DNA of 64,000 nt from Coptis chinensis (taxonomy: Eukaryota; Streptophyta; Magnoliopsida; Ranunculales; Ranunculaceae): positions 88,933,501 through 88,997,500 of the forward strand of contig CM027381.1 of the NCBI GenBank assembly GCA_015680905.1. Reading direction: 5' to 3'. Numbering within the stretch: the stretch's first letter is position 1; every line of letters begins with the position of its first letter. The notes below the pieces were generated by a model that was given only the letters and a program-made list of their open reading frames with translations, did no database searches and was not told where the DNA came from. Of the stretch, positions 50,692 through 62,307 are shown piece by piece. The position numbers and the translations under genes are program-made.

Positions 50692-52265
50692 TATAATAGT
50701 TAATTTCGAAAAAGACCAAAAATATTTTTATGTTTAATATTGAAAAGTCTTGTTTCCTTTTTCTATGATGAATAAAAAGTTTCAAAGTTTTATTATAGCA
50801 ATAGAGTAAGGATTTGTTCTTCGTACTTAGACTGATATACATACAATAGTTTCTGCATCTTTTCATGAATGACATGCATCAACATATATTTGTATATAGC
50901 AGTGAGTTTCCGAAGCCAACGTTAGAACAATTAAGTTCCATATCCTATGAGAATATAGCCAAAAGCCTCATCTGAATGGTTATTGAGTGATGACACAAAA
51001 GACGCCCGGATAGAAAGACCACACGTCCACTTGCTTGATCATCACGCCATATCCTAAAAGAGAATTTAGGACCTTTTTAGATTGATATAGCCAAATAAAC
51101 ATTAAAAATCTAAAAAGATAGTTTTCCTCTAGTTACCCCTCTTGAGCCTTCATCCTTTTCTAAAAGTCTTTTTATTCTTCACCAAAAATTCCTAACCTGT
51201 TACAACACACAATAAAAAGCTTACCCAGCTAACAAGTTGAGAACTACATGGATATATAAAAAAGAGAAGAGAAGACCTTGTACAAAAACAGAACAGTTAT
51301 TTTCTTCGAAAAAAAAAAGAAAAAGAAAGAGAAGAAAAGAAAAAAAATACCCACAAAAAACCAAAAACTCCAAAAAAAACAAAGGAGTCAAAAACCGAAT
51401 CTCGCAAAAAGTCAAAATCAAAAGGAGACGATATCAAAAACAAAAAGAAACAAAAGCAAAGTTAGAACTCCCAAAAATTCAAAATCATATGGAGTCACAA
51501 AGCCAAAGGGCTAAAAGAATGTATCCTAATTCAGAAGCAAAAGAACAAAATGAGGTTCTTCTCTGATTACAAGTATCTTAAAGACCCAGTTTCCCAACTT
51601 ATCAGATTTTGTTTTTCCCTTCCCTTTTCTTTCTAAACCATCACCATATCCCTGTAACTCTTAATAAAAGACCTCTAGCTCGATTAGGGATAGGATGGTG
51701 TGATAGTAAGTGGCAAGTGTGATCAATCGACCCCGGTTTCTTTGGACGTCATTTGAGTATGCGAGGAATATAAGTGCCCGTTGCACTTGAGAGAATGAAC
51801 CATGAGTGAATCTATCAGAGAGTTGTGATTGTAACACACCCCTGTGAGAACCCACCTTAAGGACGCTCTCCAAAAGTCTCGGAAATAACTTTGCTTTTGC
51901 ATTTCATTGCTCATGTTTTGCACATTTATCTTTAGATGATTAAATTATTGTATATATGTTATTCTAAGTTCAAAAGAGCTTGTCTTTGTTCCCCACTAAT
52001 GAGATGTATGGACTTCTGAGAAGAAATAAGGAAACAAGACCCTTTGTATTAAATAGAAGAAGTTTGTGAGTACCTTCACTGAAAAACTCTCACGAGGCTT
52101 AAAGTCCGTCCACTAGGAAATTTCTAGTAGTTTAAGGCCTTGTTGCATATGGTCAATGCAATCGCACTCTGCGAAATGAGATTATTATAACTTATAATAA
52201 ATCACTCATTTGTGATAAAATTAGTTTTTTTCTCTCATCCTTGCTTGAGGACAAGCAAGATGCTA
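50692..52265. other. 3' part of the retrotransposon body
   Basis: Non-coding. A purine-rich tract at 51250-51470 creates Lys-rich frames that are not genes. The end has CTTGAGGACAAGCAAG (52244-52259), a motif often seen just before the polypurine tract of plant gypsy elements. Confidence 0.5.
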
Positions 52266-52276
52266 TTTGGGGGTGG

Positions 52277-53168
52277 TGATTAGCTCCCAAATGTGTATTT
52301 TATTACCCTTATATTGCTGTATTACAGCCCTTCTTACACTTCATGAAAGACAACTCATAGCTTTTATTGCCTTTTTCAGGTTACAGAGAAATTCAGACCA
52401 CTTATCATAAAAGCTGCATCTTAGCACCAAAAGGAACCTTAATTATGCTTATTATGAAGACCAGAAGCTGCTATGAAAAAGTGCTAAAAAGTTAAAGTCA
52501 ACAGTCAAAGTCAAATGTCAAAGTCAAAGGTCAAAGCCCTCAACTTAGAAGACCAGAGATGGAGGCCCTTATCTCAAAATATGGCATTCTCTAAAACCTA
52601 TCTTGGTCAAGAAGAAATCAAAAAGCTAAAGGAAAAACAAAAGCATAAAGTGGAGTATGAGGTGTCTCAAAAGTAATGGAGAAGGGCAAATTAGTAAAAG
52701 GTAAAAAGTAGGGGTATATAATCTAAAAGTGAATGAGAGAGAATGCATCCATTGCATTTAGGGTCCAAACCATTTGATTTGTAGGAGTAGAGAATGCACC
52801 TAGACTTAATCTAGTGTCATGTAGGATTTATTTTCTTGTATAGTTTTTCAATTAAGTCATTTACTTTCTTGTTTTTCAATTCAATAATCTTGTTCTTGTT
52901 TTTTACATTTCAATCAATCAATCAATCTTATTTCTTTGTGTTATTTCTTCAATCAATCATTTCTTTATATTTGCTTTCAAGTTTATGTCTTGTCAATCTT
53001 CAAAACTACTTTAGTTTTCAATGTTCTTCATTACTTAGAACCAAAACTTGTCCTAAATAAGATCTTACCTTCGTTTCTTCAACTCCCAACCATTCAAACT
53101 CTAAACAATCTAGGATGAACCTCACTTCTTACAATCTTTTGAAGATACAAACCTCTATCACAACTTCA
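52277..53168 (+). repeat. Complete 3' LTR with the empty site of element 2
   Basis: Starts TGATTAGCTCCC directly after the polypurine tract and ends CAACTTCA; 892 bp. Position 53061-53070 (GATCTTACCT) is the uninterrupted version of the site where element 2 sits in the 5' LTR. It ends abruptly at inverted same-family sequence. Confidence 0.85.
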
Positions 53169-54424
53169 GTAGTCACTTCACCAAGTGGTGTGCTACCAAG
53201 AATCTCACTCGCAATGAATCTGGGGGAGGAGAGTGAGGAAGGTAATTGGTCCACCGGAATCTGGTAACTGATTACTCTAAATCCTCGTGGCTATATTTTT
53301 GTCTTTTTATGGAGGATCGTAACTACTTTAGGCCCTAGTTGATTGATTTTAATTTAGTTGTTTGGTCTAAAGCTTCAAGAATCAAGCATCATCTAATTTA
53401 TCTACATTGGGGAATGATTTCCCAATGGTTGTTATGTGGCTCGGGTTCAGCCTTATGCGTGAATGTAAATTGCAATGCGGAAATTAAATTTCAAAATCAC
53501 GTAAGCAAGCTTGAACATACAAGGTATCCTCTTATATGGGCTTCGAGGAGGTTTAGAATTTACCTCTCAAGCCGTGCTTACGCGTTGCTTGAGGAGAAGA
53601 CGACGTTGGTTGGCGCATGATCTGAGAATCAGCCCCAACCATTTGAGCTTTTTCCTATTTTATATTACAAAAAAGGTCCACTTAAAAAGTCCACAGTCTG
53701 GGTTTTTGATAATTAAACAATTTTGCCTTCAAGGGCCCAAAACATAAAAGTAAACTAACACTAATACTAATCTAATAGATTAACTAGTTTAGATAGATTA
53801 TCTAGATTAACTAGAGCTAAACGGACTTAAAGTGTTGATTACCAAGTTGATTCAAAGTGTGTGAGCGATGATTCACGACTTGCCTCGCACATTTGAACTT
53901 CCCAAGATAATGAAAACTCTAATCTATTGGTAAGTTTACAACTTCAACCAAGTTTCAACTCATATTCATCTACATAATCAATCAAAACTATTTTTTTTCT
54001 TTGTTTTTTCGTTTTCTTTTTCTTTTTCTTTTTGTCTCTATCTATTATAAACAAGTCTACTGACTTATACTACTCTATTACAAAATCTAGGTTTCACAGT
54101 ACAACCACGCACGAAAAATAACTGAACTGTGAAAAAAATCAGATAACACTGTGTGGAGGTGGCCTCGCGGTCGCGCTCCGGCTAGGGGGCAGTCCCCCGT
54201 CGGGTTCCAGCCAAATCCGGTCATTTTTCAGCTGCAGCTTCAGCTCCTCTCTAGCATGTTGATCTCGAACCTGGATTTGCAAAAAAAATAAGCCAGTAAT
54301 GAAAAATAACGAAATAAATCAACAAAAATTAGAAAAATAAGAAGTGAAAAGGTGAGAGTGATGCTTCCCTCCATAGATGCTCAACCAAGCAACCTTGCTC
54401 CTCCAATCCATGACGGCGGCGCCA
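53169..54424 (-). mobile_element. Inverted copy of the leader and PBS (second retrotransposon)
   Basis: The reverse complement aligns with 42842-44110 (PBS and leader) and continues into its own LTR at 54427-55290. Its body past the leader is cut off at the 3' LTR of the + strand element. A GC-rich patch at 54160-54215 corresponds to 43060-43130. Confidence 0.8.
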
Positions 54425-54426
54425 TT

Positions 54427-55290
54427 TGAAGTAGTATTAGTGATGAATATTTCAAAGTTGTTGATGTGGTTCACCATAAATTGTTTGGAGCTTGAATGAT
54501 GGGAGTTTTAGAAGAAAAAAAGGTAGTTTTCTTTAGTTTAGGACTTGTGTTGGTTTACTAGTTTATGAAGAACATTGAAAAAAAAAAGCTTAAGTTGTTT
54601 TAATGATTGAAAGAACATAAACTTGAAAGAAATGAAATGCAATGATTGATTGAAAGAAGAACAACAAGAAATGAAATGATAGATTGATTGAATAACAAAA
54701 GCAAATAACAATATTGAAAATGAAGAACAATAAAGTAAATGACTTGGATGAAAAAAAAAACTATAAATTAAATCCTACATGACACTAGAATAAGTCCAGG
54801 TGCATTCTCTCTCCCTAACTTTTAGTTCTTATACCCCTACTTTATGCAAATGACTGATTTGCCATTCTCCATTACATTTGAGACACCTCACCAAGTTTGC
54901 TTTATGCTTTTTCCTTTTGCTTTATCCTTTCTTCTTAATCAAGCTAGGTTTTAGAGAAAGCCTTCTTTTGTGTCAAAGACATCTATCATTGGTCTTCTGA
55001 TTTAAGGACTTAACTTTCAGCTATTTGGGTTGGAGTCCTTGACCTTTGACCTTTAACTTTGACTTTGACATTGACTTTTTCAACACTTTTTTATAGCAGC
55101 TATGGGTCTTCATAATAAACATAATTAAAACTCCTTTTGGTGCTAAGATGCAGCTTTTAAGATAAGTGGTCTAAATTGCTCTGTAACCTAAAAAAGGCAA
55201 TAAAAACTATGAGTTGTATTTTCATTATGCATAAAAATGCTATAATACAGTAATATAAGGGTAATAAAATGCACATTTGGGAGCTGATAA
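54427..55290 (-). repeat. LTR of the inverted retrotransposon
   Basis: The reverse complement starts TTATCAGCTCCC and ends CTACTTCA and aligns along its length with the 3' LTR at 52277-53168. No polypurine tract precedes it, which suggests it is a 5' LTR that inserted next to the gag of another copy. Confidence 0.75.
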
Positions 55291-55599
55291 TTGAGGTATT
55301 TATATTCATGATAGGATGAGAAGTTTGGTCTTTTTGTTTGGTTGTGAGGGCATCTATCTTTTTTGTGAGGGATTCAATTCAAGTTTTTGATTTTTGGATC
55401 AGATTTCACCTTAAAAATACCACTAGCCTTAGATGTACTGGGTTGGGTTGTTCTGGAATTGTTTATGTCGCCCTAATGAGTACTATTTTCAGTTTAGTTT
55501 TCAAGAAAGGTTAAAGCTTCGGTTGTACCTCTATCCAAAAAGTTGTCATTACTCATGAAGTCGAGGGTTACTTTGTGTTCTTAGAGAAGACCTTTGAAT

Positions 55600-56114
55600 A
55601 AACATTAGACAAGAGTGGATTTTTCTAGTTTATGGTGAGGACATGAATGGAGTAAGTCAGAGAATCTATCCCATGCTTCGGAGAATGTCTTACTCGGACT
55701 CTGTCTGAAGAACTATATCTTGCTTTTTATCTTTTCTGTTTTCTTCAGTGGAAAATAGTTCTTCATGAAGGAGAACACAACATTTTCCTATGTATCGAAA
55801 GAATCGGGCTTCTGAGAAAGAAGCTATGTGTGACTTTTACCAGCTAGAGTGAAAGGAAACACTCGTAGCTTCACTTGATCATCAGTGACGCCCGGATGGT
55901 GGAAAGTATTGCATATTTCATGTATCCAGCGTAAATGTTCGTACGCTAACTCGTGTTCAAACCCATGGAAAATGGGTAGAAGATTGAACATGTTTGGTGG
56001 AATGCGAAAATCGTTTGTGAGCGGTGTGAGTCGTTGACAAGATGGAGGTCCATCTTGTAACGGTGTGTAGAAGTTGGAGAGAGGCTCTTCAACTTGCACG
56101 ACTTCGTCAGCCAT
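55600..56114 (-). pseudogene. Retrotransposon gag (Retrotrans_gag domain), broken
   Basis: On the minus strand the frame starts at 56114 (MADEVVQVEEPLSN) and shows the gag matrix-like segment: IFHGFEHELAYEHLRWIHEI, then QVKLRVFPFTLAGKS, which matches the usual LRLFPFSLKDKAKSWL block. Past a frame break, FSEAWDRFSDLLHSCPHH (about 55620-55690) matches the classic EAWDRFKDLLRKCPHHG motif. Frameshifts and stops are present. This is the N-terminal gag that the + strand copy lacks, so the two copies are complementary deletion derivatives. Confidence 0.82.
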
Positions 56115-56329
56115 CTTAGAAAATGGGGGACGAGAAATAGGAGATTGTCTAGGACGACGTGCTCTCCTACACGAATAAGGTTTATGCTCGCTAAATCTTG
56201 TAGTGCCTTAACGCAGTATCATACACTTTAGCAAGACTAGCAAAACTACCTAAAAATGTGCAAACGATGCAATGGATGCTCAAACAATCAAAATTTGTTT
56301 TTGTAATATAAAGTTTTGAAAATGTTTGC

Positions 56330-57205
56330 TTGGTCTATAGATTACTATGCCCTGTTCAAACGAATAATTGGACACGAAACTATGAGGGACCTACTACACG
56401 GCTCAGAAGAGTAAGTAATTACTTCACCAAGTGGTATGCTATTAAGAAACTCACTCACGGTGAATCTGGGGGAGGGGAGTGAGGAAGGTCGTTGGTTACA
56501 CTGGAATCTGGTAGTTAATTACTCTAAATCCTGGTGACTATATTTTTGTCCTTTTCTGGAGGAGCGTGACTACTTTAGGCTCTAGTTGATGATTTCAATT
56601 TGTTTGTTCGTCTGGGCCTCAAGTAACAAGCAACGTCCGTTTATCTACATTGGGTAATGACTTCCCAATGGTTGTTATTTGGCTTGGGTTTAGCTCTATA
56701 CGTGAATTTAAAGACAATGCGAAAATTAAAATCAAACAATCATGTAAGCATGCTTAAAACATACAAGGTATCCTCTTATAAGGGATTTGAGGACAGAAGA
56801 GTAAGTAATTACTTCACCAAGTGGTATGCTATTAAGAAACTCACTCACGGTGAATCTGGGGGAGGGGAGTGAGGAAGGTCGTTGGTTACACTGGAATCTG
56901 GTAGTTAATTACTCTAAATCCTGGTGACTATATTTTTGTCCTTTTCTGGAAGAGCGTGACTACTTTAGGCTCTAGTTGATGATTTCAATTTGTTTGTTAA
57001 ATGCGGGCCTCAAGTAACAAGCAACGTCCGTTTATCTACATTGGGTAATGACTTCCCAATGGTTGTTATTTGGCTTGGGTTTAGCTCTATACGTGAATTT
57101 AAAGACAATGCGAAAATTAAAATCAAACAATCATGTAAGCATGCTTAAAACATACAAGGTATCCTCTTATAAGGGATTTGAGGAGGTTGAGAGCTTACCT
57201 CTTGA
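56330..57205 (-). repeat. Leader copy with an internal tandem duplication
   Basis: The reverse complement aligns with the leader (about 43690-44215). It lies upstream of the gag at 55600-56114 in the same (minus) orientation, so both belong to one copy. The outer LTR of this copy is absent. Confidence 0.75.
56404..57184. repeat. 390-bp tandem duplication (two units)
   Basis: Unit 1 is 56404-56793 and unit 2 is 56794-57184. They are nearly identical; the only difference noticed is a short block near 56609/57000 (CGTCTGGGCC versus AAATGCGGGCC), one base longer in unit 2. Confidence 0.9.
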
Positions 57206-57879
57206 TAAGAGTTAATTTTGTATCATGAGTTGGTAATCACTCACGACAGTCAATCACACTTAAGTCAATACCTTGCTCAAAAAATTATTTGATGTATATA
57301 TAGCTTGAGCAAGAATTCGTACTCATGCCTAAAAAATTAGAACAATTATTACCAAGGTGCTAGAACAACTATAGGGGATTAGTGTGAGAAGGGTTTTTAT
57401 GAGAAGACAATATTACATTACACTACACTTCTTTTAATTACAAGTTACAGAAGTTACTAATGACAAATTTATTCTAAAATTACTAAAGAAGATAGAAGAG
57501 AGAGAGAAGTGTGGAGAATTGATTTACTATGTGATTCAAACTACTAATGAAATAAATATTTCAATTGTTAGTTTTCATATTCACTTTGATTCATAGACAA
57601 ATCAAAGTGAAAAATTAAACTTTGATCCCTAGTAGAATTTCTAAATCTCTAAAGAGATTATACTAGCATGAGAGAGTAAATTAGTACCCTATCTCTAGAG
57701 CGCTTGTTTAACCTCTAGTTTGTTTTCTACTTCTAGCTATTTTGTAATTGAAGTAAAAATCAAACTTGTTAAATTTTAAGCAATTGAATTACATCTTCAT
57801 TAGTAAAGTTTACTAATCCTCACGTGGGTTTATCTAACTCCAATGCTAATTAATCAACGTCATTCTTAAGGTTTTAAAG
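57206..57879. other. Region between transposon block and pTAC5 relic
   Basis: AT-rich; no coding similarity recognised. The first exons of the pTAC5-like gene should lie here if it were complete, and they do not. Confidence 0.45.
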
Positions 57880-60800
57880 GAAGTGGATTTGAGTACTGTG
57901 AATAAGAATTTGATTTCAGAAAGTTGGTCAGGTCCTATTCCAATGATGTTGGAGCTAGAGAAGGAGGAAGTGAAGGAAATGAGGGCTTTCGATAGCGGCG
58001 TAAATGAAGAGATGAAAAAGACGAAGAATAAGAGGGTTTCGTGTCTGAGGAAAGGCTCGGAAGGCGTGAAGGTTCATGCAATGCAGGTCTGCTTGCATTT
58101 CCGCTAAGAAATTTCAAGGCGAGTTTGGTTGATTGGTTTTATTTTTTATATATATAATTTGAATTGAATAATTTCATATAGATTGTTGATGACACTTATA
58201 AGAATTGTTACAGATGAAACAAAATTTCGTGACAGTTTCATGAGCGAATTTTGCTATAGATGAGAAGTACATTGGAATGTAGCATGCAGTTATGAATAAA
58301 AATCTAAGGACAATTAACATAACCACAGAAATGAGGCTAGTCAAGACAGATTGACATGATGCTTTGTGACCATAGTGTTATTACTAGTTACCTGGTGCTC
58401 TGCACTTCTGCAGTAGTCAGATCTCTGTAGCTGCTTATAAACTTTTTTTTGCCTATTTTATATGTAGAAAGTATCGAACTAGCTGAAACTTTCATAATCA
58501 CATATCGTCTTATAGCCAGCTATTTAAAAGCATTGCTCACTATCGAAGGATTTAGGATATTAGATGTAAAGGTGATGCTTAGCGCATTTTACTATTTGAA
58601 CCAGTCAGAAGGGGTCTCATATAATGTAAATCGTGAGGATGAAAAGTTGGAGACGTTTTTTTGGACAAGAACTTGATTGTGACCAACTATGCAAGAGGGA
58701 AAATGCGCTTGACAATATGTATAAAACAAATATCCTTAATTGTCTGTGCTTACACTTTGTACCGGATGGCATCTCAGTTAGGATAGAGTTAAAATGTCAT
58801 AGTAATGGGTGTATACTCGACAGGAGTAACCCAAGTTTGTTATGGTGGTAACATGAATTTCTTTGGTTTCTCACCTATGAGTTGAAAGTGTTCAAACCTA
58901 AATCTCTGAAGTAAAATTTGGATTCTAATAGGGGTGTGATCGTGATAGGAAGCATTAAAAACCTAGGATTTTATTCAGGTGAGGAAGATATGGAGTTTTC
59001 TAGCTTCTCAAGTGGGACTGAACGTGCTGTAAAAACTTGGCAAGTGAGTGGTGTATTTGTTGCTTGCTCTGTCATTTTTCTTTATAAAATCAAAATGGTG
59101 GGAACTCAATCCTATTTTTCACAAAAGAAAAAAAAAAGGACAAATGAAAAAATGAAAATGGAATGATATTAGTAACCAATATGTAACTTAACTACTTCGA
59201 AAACAATGACAGACCTCATTAGGTACTTGTGAGGATGGAATTATGACAGCTGAACTCTTGGAAAAGTTATTTATGGAGCAAGGAGCAGTTGATCCTAACT
59301 TTCATGTAAGTGCAGATCAGAGTTGGAAAGGTTTGTTTAGTTAATCTATTGTGGAAACCTTGTTAATGGCATTTTCATGGTTTGTTAGATAGTTGGCCTA
59401 CAATGTCTTGCTGCCTACTGTTGGATACTATTACCTATACTGTTGGAATGTCGTTTATTAGTACCTGTTCCACTGCAATATAGCAAAGTATCTCCATATA
59501 TGTCTCTTTTACCTTTCAAGATATTATTGGAGGTTTTAAGATAGTAAGTAGAAAACAAGAATAGCCTAATCTTTCAACGGATAGTTTAAGAGGAAACATA
59601 ACTTCACATACAGATATGTATAAATGCGACATGAATTGTCCATTTTGAAGTCTTTTTTAGTGAATAGTAACCCTTGGAACACCCAAAACCTGCACTCGTT
59701 TTGCAGCAAACAAGAACTACTATACTTTGATGCTCAAGAAGTGAAGATTTGTACAAACCCATTGCCTCACGTATGAAGTTCAGGACCCTCAACCAATGCA
59801 TCCTGCTAAGATTAAGATGGTTTTGATGGGGCCATTTGTATGGTGTGCTTTGGAAACGTATACAGCTAAGTCAGCAATGACGTTGAATACAACATTAGGG
59901 CAACAACATTTTACATAGTTTTTTGACACTGATGTAAAAGCAGAAGGAAATCCTTTTGTCAGTCCAACTAGTTGATTGAAAATTTTCGTAGTTCTTCCCA
60001 TGAACAACATAATTGTTTCTACTACTGAAAATGTTAATGTACGTCTCATGGAATCCAATGGCTTTGAGTATCTACTTTTGGCTTGTAATTCGGATGTATT
60101 CACTGACATAACATAAATAACCCTTATGCACTAAAGCTGATTGCTCAATTTCTATGTCACGATTGAAGAGGCTTTCTTTTTCTGCCAGGAGAGTACAAAT
60201 GGAGCTTCAGTTGCTTCTGTGACAGAAGTCTTGGAGATAAAGCAGAACGTTATAAAGGAAAGTGAAGTTGCAGAATTTAAGGCATCTCACCACCATGTCT
60301 TCCTTCTTGGAGAGAATCGGTGGGAAGATTCATCTAGACTTGTGGGCAGAAACAAAGAGGTTTCAGCAAGCAAGGTGGAGATTTCAACAACAACGTGTAT
60401 TGCTTGTCGTGGGGAGGGCCGGAGGGGCGTGTATTATGCACAGGTATGTCTGTTATCTATTTGCTCAAGAATTTGACTCGTTAAGGCCGAAAGGCATTAT
60501 ATCCCCGTAAGCTTTGCATTTTTGTGCCAGCATGTTGATGTTTTCATAGCACTATCCCTCTCTTCTGGAATAAATATCCATATCGATTGTACTAGTGATC
60601 AGACTGACTATATCTTACATATTAATAAGTGAGGAAGAAGCTAGATACAGATTCCCAAACCAGACTTTGGTTATAACTTATAACTTGAAGCTAATAATGG
60701 TCATTATTCTGTTTCAGAATGTGATGGAACTGGCGAACCAAATATCGAGCCGCAGGTGAGTAGTATTTCAAAATGAATATATATTTGGTACACTAAATAA

Positions 60801-60941
60801 TTTTGCCTCACAGGCACATTTTCAATGTGTTAGCAGTTTCTGGAATGTGTTGACGAGGGAACAAAATGTCCATATTGTGAAGGCCTTGGCTACAACATTT
60901 GCGATGTATGTGAAGGGAAAACACACTCCGTGCCTGATTAA
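57880..60941 (+). pseudogene. PTAC5: pTAC5-like gene, 5'-truncated and frameshifted
   Basis: Exons in order: about 57880-58086 (ends LRKGSEGVKVHAMQ), 58949-59043 (NLGFYSGEEDMEFSSFSSGT...AVKTWQ), 59213-59305 (TSLGTCEDGIMTAELLEKLF), 60189-60443 (acidic linker, then CIACRGEG), 60718-60755 (ECDGTGEPNIEPQ) and 60837-60941 (CPYCEGLGYNICDVCEG, stop). Together they form a peptidoglycan-binding-like domain plus a DnaJ-type CxxCxGxG zinc domain, the architecture of the plastid nucleoid protein pTAC5 (Arabidopsis At4g13670, from memory). The plastid transit region and first exons are missing beside the transposon block. Exon 2 is one base short (95 instead of 96), giving a stop in the spliced frame. Exon 4 is out of phase with exon 5 inside the zinc motif. 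Splice sites remain good, so decay is recent or two homopolymer sequence errors are present. Confidence 0.82.
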
Positions 60942-61689
60942 TGACTACAAACATGTATATACATGCTGGATTTTAATATGTTAATTCACATGGGTGTTAT
61001 TATGAGGACATCTTACCTTGTCACAGTAATTATGGTGGTATAGGAATAGTAATCCATGCATTACGATAAGATTTCGGATAGAGAAAATGGATGTATTTTT
61101 CAATAATTCCCACACCAAAGATGCTCTTATTTTGAAGCATGGTTATGTCCCCATTTTGTTTTCAAGAATGGGAAATGGCTTTGACAGAACCTCACCAGAA
61201 GAAAGATTATTGTATACCTCCTTTGTTTCATGAGCCAATTTTTTCATTGATTTGTCATGACTCATGAGATTGAATCCTTTGAAGTTGCAGTTACATACTT
61301 ACAAGTAAAGTTTACAATGGCAGTTTTTATTTTTAACTACAGATTTATAGTTTTGCTTTCTAAAAATTAGTCTAATTTGTCATTGAAGTAGTGATGTTGA
61401 GATGAACAATAATCATATGAAGTCACTACTGGGCCTTCATGATGGTATTTGAGTGGGGTTCGCGGGGAGGGCTTCAAGATGTGCAAGTTGTGCAAGGACT
61501 TGTAGAATCAAGGTCTAGAATTCAACCTTGGATCGCAAATTTACACGGGAACCACGAGACACTACACAAATTCGTGCTACAACGTTAAGGTTATGTACTG
61601 ATGTACATAGTATTATGAAAACACAAATAGTAGATATAATCTTTGCCACTTATTTGGTCTCGATAAGTTTGGCGGTACACCAACTCTTA
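60942..61689. other. pTAC5 3' flank
   Basis: No gene recognised; the frame at 61528-61815 on the + strand is a shadow of the kinase relic on the other strand. Confidence 0.45.
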
Positions 61690-62295
61690 CAACGACAAAG
61701 AAGAAAATATATAGTAAAGAGAGATCAAGAAAAGGATTTGGAGGCGGCATTACCAAGTCATCATTGTTTCCTTCCAACATGTCTACCACCTTACTCATTG
61801 AAGGCCGATTTGTAGGGTTTGTTTGTATGCACTGAAGAGCCACTACGATCATCTTTTTGGTCGTTTCTTCTTGAAACATCCCACTGGATTCCTCTATATT
61901 AAAGTCTGGTTTAAGATGATTATATATCCATTGCAGAAAATATATCTCACTCATGTTCTCTGCTAGGCGTCAAAGTAGAAGGTGTCAAACAGTTCCTACA
62001 TGCTCTCCTCACTGCTTCTGTACCAGTTAAATCCGTTTGGAATGTTATCTCAAACGAAAGCATAAGAACGTTTACTGGTATTGGTGTTGTTGTCGTTGTT
62101 GTTCTCTAGACAAGGAAAACCCTTAATGTTTGTGCAATTATAGAAAATGTTCATATTGGCTTGTTCATTATAGTAGTCTAAAGACGGTATGGATTCTAAT
62201 GAGACGTTCCTTCTTGGTAGAGGGAATTCTTCTTTTTCTATATCCACGTCCACCACTACTGTTATAATTTTCACTTCATAATATATGCGTTGCAC
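61690..62295 (-). pseudogene. LRK10L-type receptor-like kinase, collapsed pseudogene
   Basis: On the minus strand 61954 to about 61725 encodes the C-terminal lobe of a LRK10L/PR5K-type kinase: FLQWIYNHLKPDFNI, EETTKKMIVVALQCIQTNP, NRPSMSKVVDMLEG, then PPPNPF. Just upstream, 62295 to about 62000 encodes a fragment resembling the extracellular GUB_WAK/WAK-associated region (FPLPRRNVSLES, NMNIFYNCTNIKGFPCLENN). The transmembrane helix, the ATP-binding loop and the catalytic HRD/DFG segments are all missing between them. The gene is therefore a deletion relic and cannot make an active kinase. The ectodomain assignment is less sure than the kinase one. Confidence 0.7.
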
Positions 62296-62307
62296 ATGAT
62301 ATATATC

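Larger units (their letters stand above)
38145..53168 (+). mobile_element. Non-autonomous LTR retrotransposon, 5'-truncated, with two nested insertions
   Basis: Assembled from parts: truncated 5' LTR (38145-38569 plus 42739-42839), primer-binding site (42842), long leader (to about 44220), gag remnant with zinc knuckle (44250-45340), polypurine tract TTTGGGGGTGG (52266-52276) and a complete 3' LTR (52277-53168, TG...CA, 892 bp). No protease, reverse transcriptase or integrase was recognised in the remaining body, so it was mobilised in trans (TR-GAG or LARD type). A PIF/Harbinger-like element (38570-42735) sits in the 5' LTR and a solo LTR (47120-50686) in the body. Same-family inverted sequence begins at 53169. 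The gag and the PBS point to Ty3/gypsy. Confidence 0.75.

Noticed and set aside
51237-51566. Lys-rich 109-codon frame
   Set aside because: Translation of a purine-rich low-complexity tract in the retrotransposon body.
45341-52265. Hidden pol gene in the + strand retrotransposon
   Set aside because: No reverse transcriptase, RNase H or integrase motif could be seen in any frame translation.
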